From Silene noctiflora (taxonomy: Eukaryota > Streptophyta > Magnoliopsida > Caryophyllales > Caryophyllaceae): a DNA stretch of 57,886 nt. The translations under genes and the position numbers were made by a program. This document shows positions 12,301-23,097 of the stretch, piece by piece. The stretch spans positions 13,072-70,957 of the forward strand of contig VHZZ01001533.1 of the NCBI GenBank assembly GCA_009801015.1, written 5' to 3'. The first letter of the stretch is position 1, and the number at the start of each line of letters is the position of its first letter. A model generated the notes under the pieces. The model worked only from the letters and a program-made list of their open reading frames with translations, did not search any database and was not told where the DNA came from.

Positions 12301-14978
12301 TTCCTCTTTAAATGGAATTGTAACTAAGGTCACTTTATTTCAAAGAGATGTTATGATAGGAAATGCACAATATTCACTTCCTCCCGAGTCCCGCCTAGTT
12401 TACACTTTCTGACTCAATAGTAGAAAACATTCAATGGAACTTCTCCAATCCAAGATGTTCTTTTCAGCCCCTCTGTAGCGTGATTCTTCAATTGCTATAG
12501 AATTATTTTTGCCTGGGGTAGTCTTGGAATCCTGGTCATTGATGGATCGATGAGAATCATGCACTGTATGACTAATTTGTTGGACCAAAATATGCACTAG
12601 ACGCATTAAAAATTCCACAAGAAAAACATGTTTGTGCCACTAAGGTTTTTCAATGAGATTTATGTAGAATATTTCCCTTTACCCATCTTTATATTTCTTG
12701 GTACTGACTACTGAGCATTATGTGTACTTTTACGGTTATTATCTTCACTCGAGAACTTTCATATTATTTTTCTAGATAAGTAGTTTTTAATTTTTTGTAG
12801 ACAATGTGAAAACCCGCAAATTAGGAATGGCAAGTGGTGCTGGACTCCTATGCAGGCGTGATTTCAAAAATTAACCTATCATGGCCACCGCCCATGATCA
12901 ATGTTAAGCTTAATAATTGTTGGGTCAATGTCGAGTCGGGTTCAGGTCAGGTTCAGGTTTGGGTCACTGATTATAGGGTTGATTATCAGGTTGTATCGGG
13001 TGTCCAAAGAGGGTTGGGTCGTGTTTTGGTCGGGTCGGGTGGAGTTAAGTTTGAACCGCCATCGCCAACTAGGTACAAGTCACTCCCATCTCGGTACTGC
13101 CAAAAGTTTACATTTTCTATGAAAAAAATAGACTACACATAAATCTAGCACGCTATAAGACAGCAATGTTAGATGTCCATCTTTTTTCCCAAAAATCTTT
13201 TGAAAAACTTGCACGTTACTCATGTTCATAACTCTGCCATTTCATCTGAAATTTCTCAAATGGATGCAAATTGCAATGTTAACAACTCAAGATTAGGGCA
13301 TGATAATTAGTGACCAAGATCTTGTTTATTGTAATAGTAACAACAATATGCCAAATCTATTAAGAACCTCACCTGGGAGTAGATTGTGAATTGCGAAAAG
13401 ATTAGATTTTGACAGTTGAGTGAAATATTTGTTTTTGGCCGCTGTAAAACAATAGTAAAAATAATGATTCTCCTGTATTGCTGAAGATGGGCTTTTATTT
13501 TATGGTTAAGGAAGTTGATTACCTGACTTGGTTGATACTACGGTTGTTTTGATTGTCTTTATCAGCTTGGTCTTAATCATGGCGCAGTATTTATTAGCTC
13601 AAGTTACTGTCAAAAATCATCAGATTGTATGACATGATGTGTTTTGTTTTTACTGTAAAATTTACACAGCATAATGAGAAGTCATCATCTTTTAAGACAA
13701 TGGAGGATGGCAAGGTGCATCTATACACGGTAAGTTTCCTCCTTGAGGTTTCGTTGCAAGTTTTGCTGTAGGTTGAGACTCGAGAAGAACACGATTAAAA
13801 AAGACAGAAGCGGGACATATAGTTTGTTTCTGACTAAGATGTCTTTGTGCTATTGATTACATTACAGAATTCCATCAATGCTCGGGAAGGGAAAATCCCG
13901 TATCCATGGCTTGTTTTCAATGAGAAGATAAAAGTAAATTCTGTATTTCTCCGTGATTCGACCGGGGTCTCAGATTCAGTGTTATTGCTGTTTGGAGGCA
14001 ACGTTGTGAAAGGGGAGATGGTAATGAAAGTTTTCTTAGTAGTCTAAATTACTTGTCCATGTCTGAAGAAGACATTTGATACGGAGCATTAATCTACCTG
14101 ATTCTTATATCACTCACATCTGTTGGCAGGATGGGCATTTGAAAATGCTGGGAGGATACTTAGAGTTCTTCATGAAGCCTGCTCTTGCAGAGACGTATTT
14201 GAACCTAAAGAGAGAACTGAATGATTTTATACAGCATAAAGTAAGCCTGCTTCGTTCTTTGTTTCTTATATGAATTGAATTATGTGGAACTTCTTAGAAC
14301 ACTCAATGAATAAGCCCTATTTCACTCACATATTTCTTTTCACTACAAAGTAGAAAAGTCAAATAGGGCATCATGCCCGTTTAACCCTCAAGCGCAAACA
14401 TAGGGGAGCAAAATTTTTCCTTTTTAATTGCTTTTAAGAATGCTCTTGTTCCTGTTGCCCCCCCTTCTCTCTTCCCCTACCTGGTAGGCTCTAAGAAGTC
14501 ATATTTCTTCCTGCAGCTCACAAATCCTAGGATGCATACGAGCATGTACAATAAACTTCTGTCTGCGGTGAAGCTGCTGGTTTCGGAAGACAAGAATGAA
14601 GGCAATTTCGTGTTTGGTCGACAGTGTCTAAAATCCACTAAAGCACTAATCTCTACAACTATGCCAACATTTCCTTCTAGAACCCTAAGTGGACCTGGAG
14701 GTGATAACCCGAAGAGTCATCTCCAGACTTTAGTGACACGGGCCGGGTATGCAGCACCAACATATAACACTAAGCAACTGTCAAATGGTCAATTTAGAGC
14801 TTCTGCGGAGTTTAATGGAATGGAGATCATGGGGCGGCCATGCAACAACAAGAAAAGCGCTGAGAAGGACGCAGCTGCCGAAGCAATTGAGTGGCTGATG
14901 AGTGGGACACAGAAGAGCAACGAGTATCTCAACCACATGACAATGTTACAAAAAAAGAGCAAGAAGTGTCACAACTAA
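370..14978 (+). CDS. DExH-box ATP-dependent RNA helicase (DExH3/DExH5 type)
   Basis: Nineteen exons give 1219 aa: 370-813, 2296-2447, 2520-2607, 4112-4357, 4748-4846, 5142-5330, 5423-5582, 5662-5792, 6529-6696, 6775-7047, 7461-7655, 9600-9803, 9982-10051, 10182-10330, 11790-12095, 13670-13729, 13868-14020, 14130-14240, 14517-14978. All joins keep frame with GT-AG borders. Seen motifs: Walker A GETGCGKT (about residue 349), DEIH (about 450), SAT, and QRRGRAGR across the exon 11/12 join; then the helicase-associated and OB-fold regions. The last 70 residues resemble a double-stranded RNA-binding motif. The N-terminus is Pro-rich, then Asn/Gly-rich. The family unwinds RNA using ATP; Arabidopsis DExH3 and DExH5 are of similar length (about 1160-1200 aa). 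The ATG at 370 opens [14 protein letters not shown], a start I associate with this subfamily. The choice between DExH3 and DExH5 is open. The gene converges on ORC4. Confidence 0.95.
2681..3045. repeat. Dispersed repeat with GCGC-rich inverted ends (helicase intron 3)
   Basis: The left end (about 2681-2703, GTTTAAAAGCC then GAGGCGCACC) and the right end (about 3019-3040, GAGGTGCGC then TTTTTTAAAC) are imperfect inverted repeats. The interior has further GCGCCTCG and GCGAGAC motifs. It resembles common plant repeats but no family or target duplication could be assigned. Confidence 0.4.
3500..4010. repeat. Purine/pyrimidine-rich repeat DNA in helicase intron 3
   Basis: The region has GGGAAGGGGAAGGGG and CCCTTTTCCCTCCC tracts. 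The phrase CCAAAYAAAGGGTTAG occurs at about 3736 and again at about 3990, suggesting the boundaries of an old MITE-like insertion. A related segment lies in an ORC4 intron at 16950-17160. No target duplication was confirmed. Confidence 0.4.
4464..4722. mobile_element. Stowaway-type MITE in helicase intron 4
   Basis: The 259-bp element begins CTCCCTCCATTCAACTCCAC and ends with its reverse complement. About 31 bp of terminal inverted repeat match perfectly. It is flanked by TA on both sides (4462-4463 and 4723-4724), the target duplication of Tc1/mariner (Stowaway) elements. It has no coding capacity. It sits between exons 4 and 5 of the helicase; its right end is 25 bp from the exon 5 acceptor. 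Confidence 0.92.
7225..7312 (+). mobile_element. Degenerate SINE-like copy (helicase intron 10)
   Basis: GATAAGGTTGCGTTTGTCC, then TTTGTGGGAGCCCGTGAGGCATCGGGTAAATGTTGT, read in pieces, match the order of motifs in the better copy at 11219-11355 with many substitutions. This is an old copy. Confidence 0.55.
8628..9021. repeat. Possible LTR-derived sequence in helicase intron 11
   Basis: The stretch starts TGATACAAATGCGGAAGC and runs to a CTCTGATACGATGCA motif. The latter is close to the reverse complement of the initiator-Met-tRNA primer binding site used by copia elements (TGGTATCAGAGC). No paired LTR, internal coding region or target duplication is visible. If real it is a solo or eroded LTR. 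Confidence 0.35.
11219..11355 (+). mobile_element. SINE-like element with GTTGTTG tail (helicase intron 14)
   Basis: This is the most complete copy of a dispersed family. In order it has TCATTCAGAAACAGCCTC, TTTGTGTTGCTAACACAAGG, GGCTGCGTACATCCGACCCC, GCGGGAGCCATTGAGGCACT and GGGGTAATGTTGTTG. The layout resembles plant SINEs of the TS/Au type, which end in TTG repeats (established knowledge). The family name is an inference. Confidence 0.7.
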
Positions 14979-15862
14979 CGTCATCACTTGAGATACCAAG
15001 GCGTGAGCGCTTAGTTTTTTGAGGAAACAGGGGTCATGTGCAAGTCCAGTAATCGAAAATCTGAGTTTTGGGTTACAGCTGAAAGAGCTGGCAGTCATAC
15101 TGTAAATTATGCATGCAATGGCAGTGATCCAGGTTATCCGTGTATATAATCACGTGGGCTCTTTTTGGGTTTGGAGTGAGGAGGGGGCGTTCATCACGTC
15201 CGGTCAGTTGTATATTTTGGGCTTAGTTAGTTGTATTCCTGGAGTGGAGTACATTGCCCCATTTTGGGATTTGTTCTTACAGTAGCGAAATTCTAAGGTA
15301 GGTGCTTGTGTTTTTCTGCTAGAAAAAGGGATGTTATACACAATAGCGGGTAATAAGCTTATTGATGAGGGCACTTATATCCGGTTATCTTCAGAACAAT
15401 TGCATGCCATTTTTGTGAATCGGGGAGGAATTGGAGTAAATTGGATACGTTTATGAACACTTAGTCCATTATGTACATTATCGATAGAACAACAAATTCA
15501 GCATGTCAAGCACTCCGTACCTTTGTAAATAAATCGTGATGGGTAATACAAACAATTACTCCCAACGTACTGAATTTCTACTTGTATCGTGACTTGGGAA
15601 AAACAGTGATCTATATATTATGGCAATTACTAACATTTAATACAGATGCCTAATTTGTAATGAGTAATGACAAGCTCAATTCGCGTCGCAACAGAATCTC
15701 TATATCAATGGCCCTGAGTAACACTTGAGGTGACGACTTCCCAGTCACAAATTCAGGACTTCATTAGATCAACACTTAATTGGTGATTAGCAGCACTAAC
15801 AAGTTGCATTACCGTCTTCTCTCTTGACTCTGCCAGCCAAATATTCCGCTGGTTACTGTCAC
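14979..15862. other. Spacer between convergent helicase and ORC4 genes
   Basis: This 884-bp stretch lies after the helicase stop and before the ORC4 stop on the opposite strand. It must contain both 3' UTRs. No other gene or clear repeat was seen. Confidence 0.7.
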
Positions 15863-18800
15863 TCAGCTTCGTTTGCCTGTCTGATCCATCAGTTTCTGAA
15901 GAATGCTCTGCGGAATAATGTTTAGGTGTTATAAGAAAAAGTATGGCAAAGCTCTTGAGTCTTAACACGATACTAAAGTTTACTCTATACGATAGCCTGA
16001 TTAGTGACCATAGGGCCCAATTTGTGAACCCACGCTTACAAATTGATAAAAAGGGTCAAGGTACAAGGGTCGATAAACAAAATTAAGAGTTTCGAAACAA
16101 CTCACAGGGCAATTTTCATTTAACTTCAACCCCTGCTGGAGCTCATAAGGTGCTATTAGTAGCTTCACTGGTCGAAATTCGATGGATTGGTTGTAACCCC
16201 TGCTATCCGTGTAACTTATTAATTCGTATTGGATGAGATGCTCAAAGGCCTGAAAATAGTAAGATAATTAGCCATGAAAATGCGTTCTTCAGTAGACGAA
16301 GGACAATGATTATCAGTTACAATGGAGATACTCACCCTTAAGCACACGCTACGAGCATAATAATCAATCGTCTGGAAAGAATCGTGAATGTTTTTGTACT
16401 CTGTGAAGAAGATTATAATTAGTATACACCAGAACAGAAAATAAGGGAGTATTCAAATAACTTTGTTGCAAACCTTTGATAATGGAATTGAAATTGTATG
16501 AAGTTTGCTCCCTCACTTCGAGTCTCTTCATGCAGACCAGAATATAAAGTTCTAGTACAGAGCAATCTGTTGGAGCAAAATCAAAGGCATTACGTGAGTC
16601 GATATTTTCTCTATTAACTTGTCAAGTCTTTTTGAGGAATGGTAGGTGACAACTTTTGAAATTTATGGTTGCAAAAACAATGACAAAGCCTAAAATGGAG
16701 ACAAGTAAAATTGCTAGGCAAGCGTTCTACTGGCTGAAGAACTTGCTAGACTGAGGTATCACATATCAGGATCGCGGGAAGCAGTCCTTGATGTCATTTA
16801 TGCCGATGGCATGAGCAGGCTACTGAGCATATGTGATCAGTAAGCACTTCAATTCATATTCGTATGTCACATTGTCACATGTCTAAGCAATTTCCTAAAA
16901 GAGAAGCAGAAACTGTTATGAATAGGCTTTGCCAGTGTAATTCCGCTAGGATTTTTGGATTTGGAGGAAAATGGAAGGAAAGGAAAAGGAGGTAATTTGG
17001 TTGAAGAAAAAACTGGAGAGGTTCATTTTCCTTTCTATATGATAATTCAAAATCCTTTAACGTGAGAAAGAACTGAAAGGAAAATGACCCGCCTCTCCCT
17101 CCCCTCTACCTCTTCCCCTTCCTTTTCAAATTGTATCCAAACAAAGGTTGATTACCAAGATCCCTTTTTTGAAGAAAAAGGTTAAGGATGTCTTGACGGG
17201 GTGAGGGTGGATATAGGCTTCTCAACACCCGTGCCCGTCGCAATCTTACGTCCCCATTTCCGTCTTCTACTCGTTGCCTTAGTTGGGTATACAGTCCATA
17301 GAGAGTTATTTGTAATCTACCCAAAGTCAATTTGTAAAACATAAGCTAATCTCAAAGCATTAAAGGTCTTAAGCTACAATGCACCACATAACTAGCTTGC
17401 CTGCTTATAGTCGCATCCCTTCTACACCCTTCTTCGAAGAAGGAAATGACTACAGATAGAAGAATCTTAAGTTCGTCATAGAAACGTATCTTGTGTCTTA
17501 AGAACATAGTAATCAAAAGGAAATGTTGTGGGCTTGGAAAAGGACATCATGAATACTCGGGTCTGAGTGCAACAAATGGGCTAATTCTTTCAGTATGCAA
17601 AATCGCCTTTTGTTGTAAGGCTAACTATTATCAGATCAGAAGGATAAATGCCGAACTAGAAATACAAAAGCCTGTAATATTGAGGATGCTACAATTAGAG
17701 TACCTTTTAGAAATTCAATCTTTGGCTGTCTATTCATGCTGACAAATGCTGCCCTCAAATTCTCAATTGACAGGAAGCCAGTCTTTACGTTCATAGCAGA
17801 AATGGCTGAAAACCTGAAAGTACATTAGAGTGTAAGAAGACACAGTTAAGAGCAACAAAAGTTCTTGTATATGGAAATACTGCTCCAAGATCATAGCTTA
17901 CAAGAATCTCGTCAACTGGTAGACTGTTGAATCAGAATTCAACAGTGTGTCAATAATTTCTTTGACTTTGTTATCTGCCAATATTTTCTAGGACAGTCAA
18001 GGAGAATATGAAAAGCACACAAATATGATTCATAAATCAACTTTACGCAAAGGCTGCTAAATCGCAATCAAGTTTTCAGGACCAGTTTTAAGAAAGAAAA
18101 GGCTGCTAAATTGCAGCAGGAAGCCTGGAAGCATATTGTAGAGAGGTAATAACCAGACTTCTAAGTAACAAATAATAGTCGAAGTATTAAAAACAGATCA
18201 ACAGGAATTCGATGCACAGTCACCGGGGATTTCGAGCATCCAGACAACAGATGCTGTTCTAGAAAGGTGAATTTAAATCCTCATTTATTACTGAAACCAC
18301 AGGACATAGCGAGAAGCTACCTTTATAAGCAACTCCAGAAGGAGGAAGCTAATTCATGTGTTATATTTTCATATGACTCTTATGGTCTTCTTGGTATCAG
18401 GTCATAAAATATCTGAATGATAGTGGGCGTCAAGGTGTGTACGTAAGAATATATGGAATGCTCAATTCAAATTCTTTTGTATTTTAGCCTTCAGGTTCTA
18501 AACACCTATGCAAGATGCAGTATAAATAACAGTAAATATTATACATAATCCTCACATAAGAGCAACTCATGTATGTGACAGGAACCAAACTCAGTTTAAA
18601 CATATGACTGCAAGGATACGTGAAGCTCTTTGTTAAACTGAACAACAAAACTCTGAGGAAGGGCCGAGTTTTCAGGCAAGGATAATACATTCTCCAACAA
18701 CCTGTGTAATGTCACAAAAAAAACACCACCACACATAGCAACTTTTGAGAGTTTAGCATAGTGAAACACAGGTTTTGATAGCAATCACAAATATTGACGC

Positions 18801-21800
18801 CAATTACCTTTCAAACTCATCCTTTGAGGGAGGGCAAAACAAGAGCTTTCTGTGTGAGAAGCGAGACCTGACTCGTTTCTCTAAAAGTTGATCAGCATCC
18901 TGTATGTCCAGTAAAATTGATAAGCTCTTTTGGCGTTCTCAAGGATGAAAAAATTATTTTAAGAAAAATGAAAGTATTTCATCTCATTCTAACAGAAACC
19001 ATACTCCAATTTTGCTCTACTTTAACAAAAAGGTAGAATATTTAGCATGAATCAATACAAGTTCAGATGTTATCTTTTACATTTAGGATATTAAAGTTAA
19101 TACCACAAATTGAATCCTGAAGATCATAGAGGCAGGTCCCGTGATACAATGAACTTAAATTGCCTTTTTTTCGTCTTGGTTACAGATAGAATCTAATTTC
19201 ATAAATCAATATGAATATCCCATAACGTGAACATTGCACAAAATGAAGGACATATGAATGAAAGTAAGAAATTCAACAGGCACATACCAATCTGCAACTT
19301 ATGCCAATAACAACAGCTTGTGACGTCACAGATTGCATTGCATCTAACAAACTATAAAGTAACCGTTGTTTACCCTGTAGAGAGAAACAACAAAAAGAAA
19401 TATCAGTCGGAAATTTTAAAGCACAGTAAACACTATGAAGTATGAACTCTACTTCTCAATTAAAATAAAAATTGATACATCAACCAAGCACCTCAACAAA
19501 AATAAAGTTTTAGGGCAATATGTACAGGGCTATACAACGAAAACTAAACTGCATACCTGGGCAAACAGATCAAATTCATCCAGAACAAAAACAATTGTCT
19601 TATGTGCCAAGCCGCATTCACTAAGAAAAAGGAGAAAGAAAATAGTAAAAGAACTCGATTGTATTTTAAAGAGTGGATAGTTGTACATATTGTCATAGGC
19701 CGTTAATGCTAAGTTTAGTTTCTCACCGTAACATAGCAACCATAAACTGAGTGTTGTCATCAAATGATGCCTGTTAAAAAAAATTAAAAATTCATAATGA
19801 TGCCTATGTTACTTTGGAGCCAGAGAGAAGTGCAGAGCAGATAATGTCCAAATACCATTTTTGAAAACATCAGCTGATGCTCTGTGCATAACTGTCGAGC
19901 AATTTCCTAGAAAGGTAAAAGATATGTCAAGAATAATATTACAATGAAAAGTGTAAAGCTGAGGAATGCATAGAAAAGCCAAAATTTTGAAATTTCCTAG
20001 CTAAACATCATGTACAGAGGACTGGATGCGTAAAATATGAGAGACAAAACAATTATAAGAACCTACTTATCGTAAAACATTGCATTCTCGCACATTTATA
20101 TTACTATAGGCATATGATAATAATGAGATAAATAGATGGGCCAATACTTTAACATTCTAAGGTATTAATTTTAAAACAACATTGTAATTGTGACGAGGAA
20201 AAGACCAATGTTGAGACGGATAAAAATATCACATAAAAGAGAGTCTCATGTTTTCATATGTTTGAATTATGGTCAATAAACTACTGACGAGTGATGATGT
20301 AGTCAGTCAAGAAGTTTCTTATAGTCACGAGGGGTTTACAAATTTGGCTAGTCTAAGCTCCAGGGGCAGATACGATGTCAATCTTCTAAGCTCAACTTTT
20401 GTTAGAACTCTTTTTATTTTTATTTTTTTGTCTTTCAGGATTCGAATGGCTAACATTCAGAGTCTCACAGTAAAGTACCGTGTCCAGTTGGATGTAGTTG
20501 AGTATATGCGCTCTAAATCTAATAGATTATCAAAGCATAGTTAATTTTCTGTTAAGTCCATATTCAATCCTACTCAACTTTCTAACCATAATTTGTGAGG
20601 TAAAAAGGGAAAGAATCTTGGACATAAAATATTATGTAGTCATTACTGTCTATCTGAGAGGCAATGGAGCCAGGGATAGGCACAAATCCCCGAAAAAATT
20701 TTGACAATTAAAATGTCTGTTTCCCCGACCAATATAAAGGCAGAACAAAAGTTGGACTAGAAAAACCATTCATCACAGAGGACCATGACAGGAATAAGAG
20801 ATTCTACGATGGATAGAACAAACTTAGTCTTACCTTGATGGCACAGTTATCATCACTATGCAGAAGCCCATTTAATTTAATCTGAAGCAAACATGAGACT
20901 GGCACATCAGCAGTCGTCATTCTCAAATGAAACTGGTACATAGACACTCAGCAATCATTTACACATAACAAAAAAAACAACTGTACAGCTGTCAACTATA
21001 GCAACCTAGAGACATATTTCAACTTGCTAGTGATCCTCATTATCCCCTAACGATAAACACGTGCAGAATAAAGACCTAATACATATTGGTTAGTCATTCT
21101 CTTGAAATGCCAGAAGAAGGTAAGCATTTGTTCGACGTAGTTCCTAATAAGGGCATCTTTGGATTGGGGGTAATTATCAGGGGTAAATGAGAGGAGAACA
21201 ATGGGGTGGAGGTAATAGTAGTGGAGAGAGGCCAAAGAGGAAAGAAGGGCAGTAATAGTTAGCCACCTATTCCATAGGTTAATGGATTGTTTCAAATGGG
21301 AGAAATAATACTCCGACCAACGTTTCATCCTCTATTGTCAACCATCATTTCCTTAAAGAAGTATTGCAATTCAACCGATTCAATATCGAGTTATAGAGCA
21401 TGATTCTGTACAAAAACAAGCCCATATACAAGCAAAGGCTTCCCACATATGGCAAAAACATCTACCTTTGTACAAATTCGCATATGAAACAGCCAAAACT
21501 ACCTAAAGCTCAGCTCACCCGCACGGCCACACACTCTTAGATTCATAAAAATGGAGTAACATTCCGGATTATATTCAGTAATTACTTTCAAACTCTTAAG
21601 GGTAAATTAACTACATAAATATCAATTAAAAACAGTAATAACACAATGTCTTTATTCATCAAAATTATGCAACAAAAATAGGAGCATACCACAGATATCA
21701 TATCAGGATATTCATCCAGCAAATCCTTGAGAACAAGCTCCAAAACCTAATTCAATCCATCAAACAAAAATCAACCTACAATTTTTTTTAATTAAAAATA

Positions 21801-22209
21801 AATTACAAAACTTTACAGGAAATACAAAACAATGAAAGCATAAATAAGAACATACCGCAGTTTTGCCACAACCACGAGGACCAAGAAGCAATACAGAATT
21901 GTTACATGCCTCGGTAACCGAACCCGATATTATAAACCTCAATTTACTGCAAGATTACAACTTTCCACATGAAATCAATAAAACAAAATGAAACCCAAAT
22001 GACATTTAACAAAGTGCATCAAAGGGTCCCGCAAAACAGCGGGATTCGCGACACAAAGAGACTGTTTCCGAACGGGATATTAACCAATGAAATGGGAATT
22101 ACCTGTAGTTACTGTCAGTGGAATTTGGGAAAAGTGAAAAGGTGAAAAGAGGGTCACATAATCTAGATCTTAGTATTGTTATGGCTTCTTCTACTTGTGA
22201 TTTTTCCAT
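15863..22209 (-). CDS. ORC4: Origin recognition complex subunit 4
   Basis: Sixteen exons on the minus strand give 421 aa: 22209-22103, 21946-21856, 21746-21690, 20881-20834, 19906-19856, 19770-19727, 19620-19557, 19374-19288, 18899-18808, 18701-18620, 17987-17902, 17813-17704, 16566-16474, 16400-16336, 16249-16106, 15907-15863. All phases agree. ORC4 is an AAA+ subunit of the complex that marks replication origins and helps load the MCM helicase. Walker A GPRGCGKT is at residues 58-65 and the Walker B core VFVLDEFD near 143-150. The C-terminal half fits the ORC4 winged-helix region, and the length matches plant ORC4 (about 417 aa). The start MEKSQVEEAITILRSRLCDP is the plausible first Met. 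An E2F-type site lies 53 bp upstream. The gene is complete and shows no frameshift. Confidence 0.95.
16950..17160. repeat. MITE-like AG/CT-rich repeat in ORC4 intron 12
   Basis: A GGAAGGAAAGGAAAAGG tract is mirrored by CCTCTTCCCCTTCCTTTTC, followed by ATCCAAACAAAG. The arrangement recalls the repeat at 3500-4010. The ends are not sharp and no target duplication was found. Confidence 0.35.
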
Positions 22210-22262
22210 ACTTTTCTGGGTTTTTTTGTGAAGAATGGAGTGATTTATTGATTGATAAAAAT

Positions 22263-22270
22263 GGCGGGAA
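22263..22270 (-). promoter_or_regulatory. E2F-type site upstream of ORC4
   Basis: On the minus strand the sequence TTCCCGCC fits the E2F consensus TTSSCGSS. It lies 53 bp before the ORC4 ATG, in the correct place for a proximal promoter or leader element. Plant ORC genes are known E2F targets; function here is inferred. Confidence 0.6.
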
Positions 22271-22559
22271 TTTAAACGAAGCAAGGGTTAATGACCGGCA
22301 ACGCAATAGGGTTGGTTAGCTTGTAGCTTTGTAATTGTGTGCAGTGATGGTAATCGGTAACGGATTGGTTCAGGTCGGGTCAATCTTTGTTCGTTTTCTT
22401 TATCCATTTTATTTTTCATTCGTGAAATTTATCAACCGTCAACTGTCAATTCATTGTCGTTGCTTAAAACAGTTGTATCGGGTAATGAACAAGGATTTAC
22501 ATTATATTTTTTCAAATTAAAAGTTGATGAATTTTAATTTCACTAAAATGGATTGAATC

Positions 22560-22690
22560 CGAACAACCCCTTTTGCTTTGTGACAGTCACAAGTTTGTGA
22601 CCTCTTACTACCCTTTCCCACTTGCCCCTTTGTCTCACGTCACAAGTTTGTGATGAATTTTGTTGGACACAAATGAGAATTTGTGTAATC
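22560..22690. repeat. CACAAGTTTGTGA repeat between ORC4 and TATC
   Basis: Two copies of the palindrome-like TCACAAGTTTGTGA occur about 50 bp apart, followed by ACACAAATGAGAATTTGTG. Related motifs occur at 60-100 and 45477-45535. This is probably a fragment of a small DNA transposon. The rest of the spacer (22210-23097) shows no gene. Confidence 0.45.
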
Positions 22691-23097
22691 CAAATTTAGA
22701 CTAATTCGTTATAAACAATTTAAAGTTGAAATTTTCAAAATAAACCCGAGTTCTCAACTTTATTTTAGTTTTACACTCGATTTTAACATCGTTAATTTTC
22801 CGACTGAACAAATGTAAGTAATACCCATAACCCATGTGCCTTTACTGTATTCCATCGATTTAATAATCCCGAGTTAGAATAGTCCCACAATAAGTTACTT
22901 CCTCCGTTCGGTTTGATTCCATATGTTTCATTAAAATATACCTCATATATTATGTGAAGTAACACGGTGTATATGAAAGAGCAATTACGTAATAATAATC
23001 ACATTCAACAAAAAAAACGTTGTTATAACATACTCCGTATGAGCTAACTATACATGTAGCTGTGAACAGACAAACATCCACATATTCCTTAAATCAA

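Noticed and set aside
12370-12410. CACTTCCTCCCGAGTCCCGC as a Stowaway end
   Set aside because: Only one loosely matching end is present, with no right terminus.
21150-21340. GGGGTAATTATCAGGGGTAAAT region as a MITE in an ORC4 intron
   Set aside because: No partner inverted end or target duplication was found.
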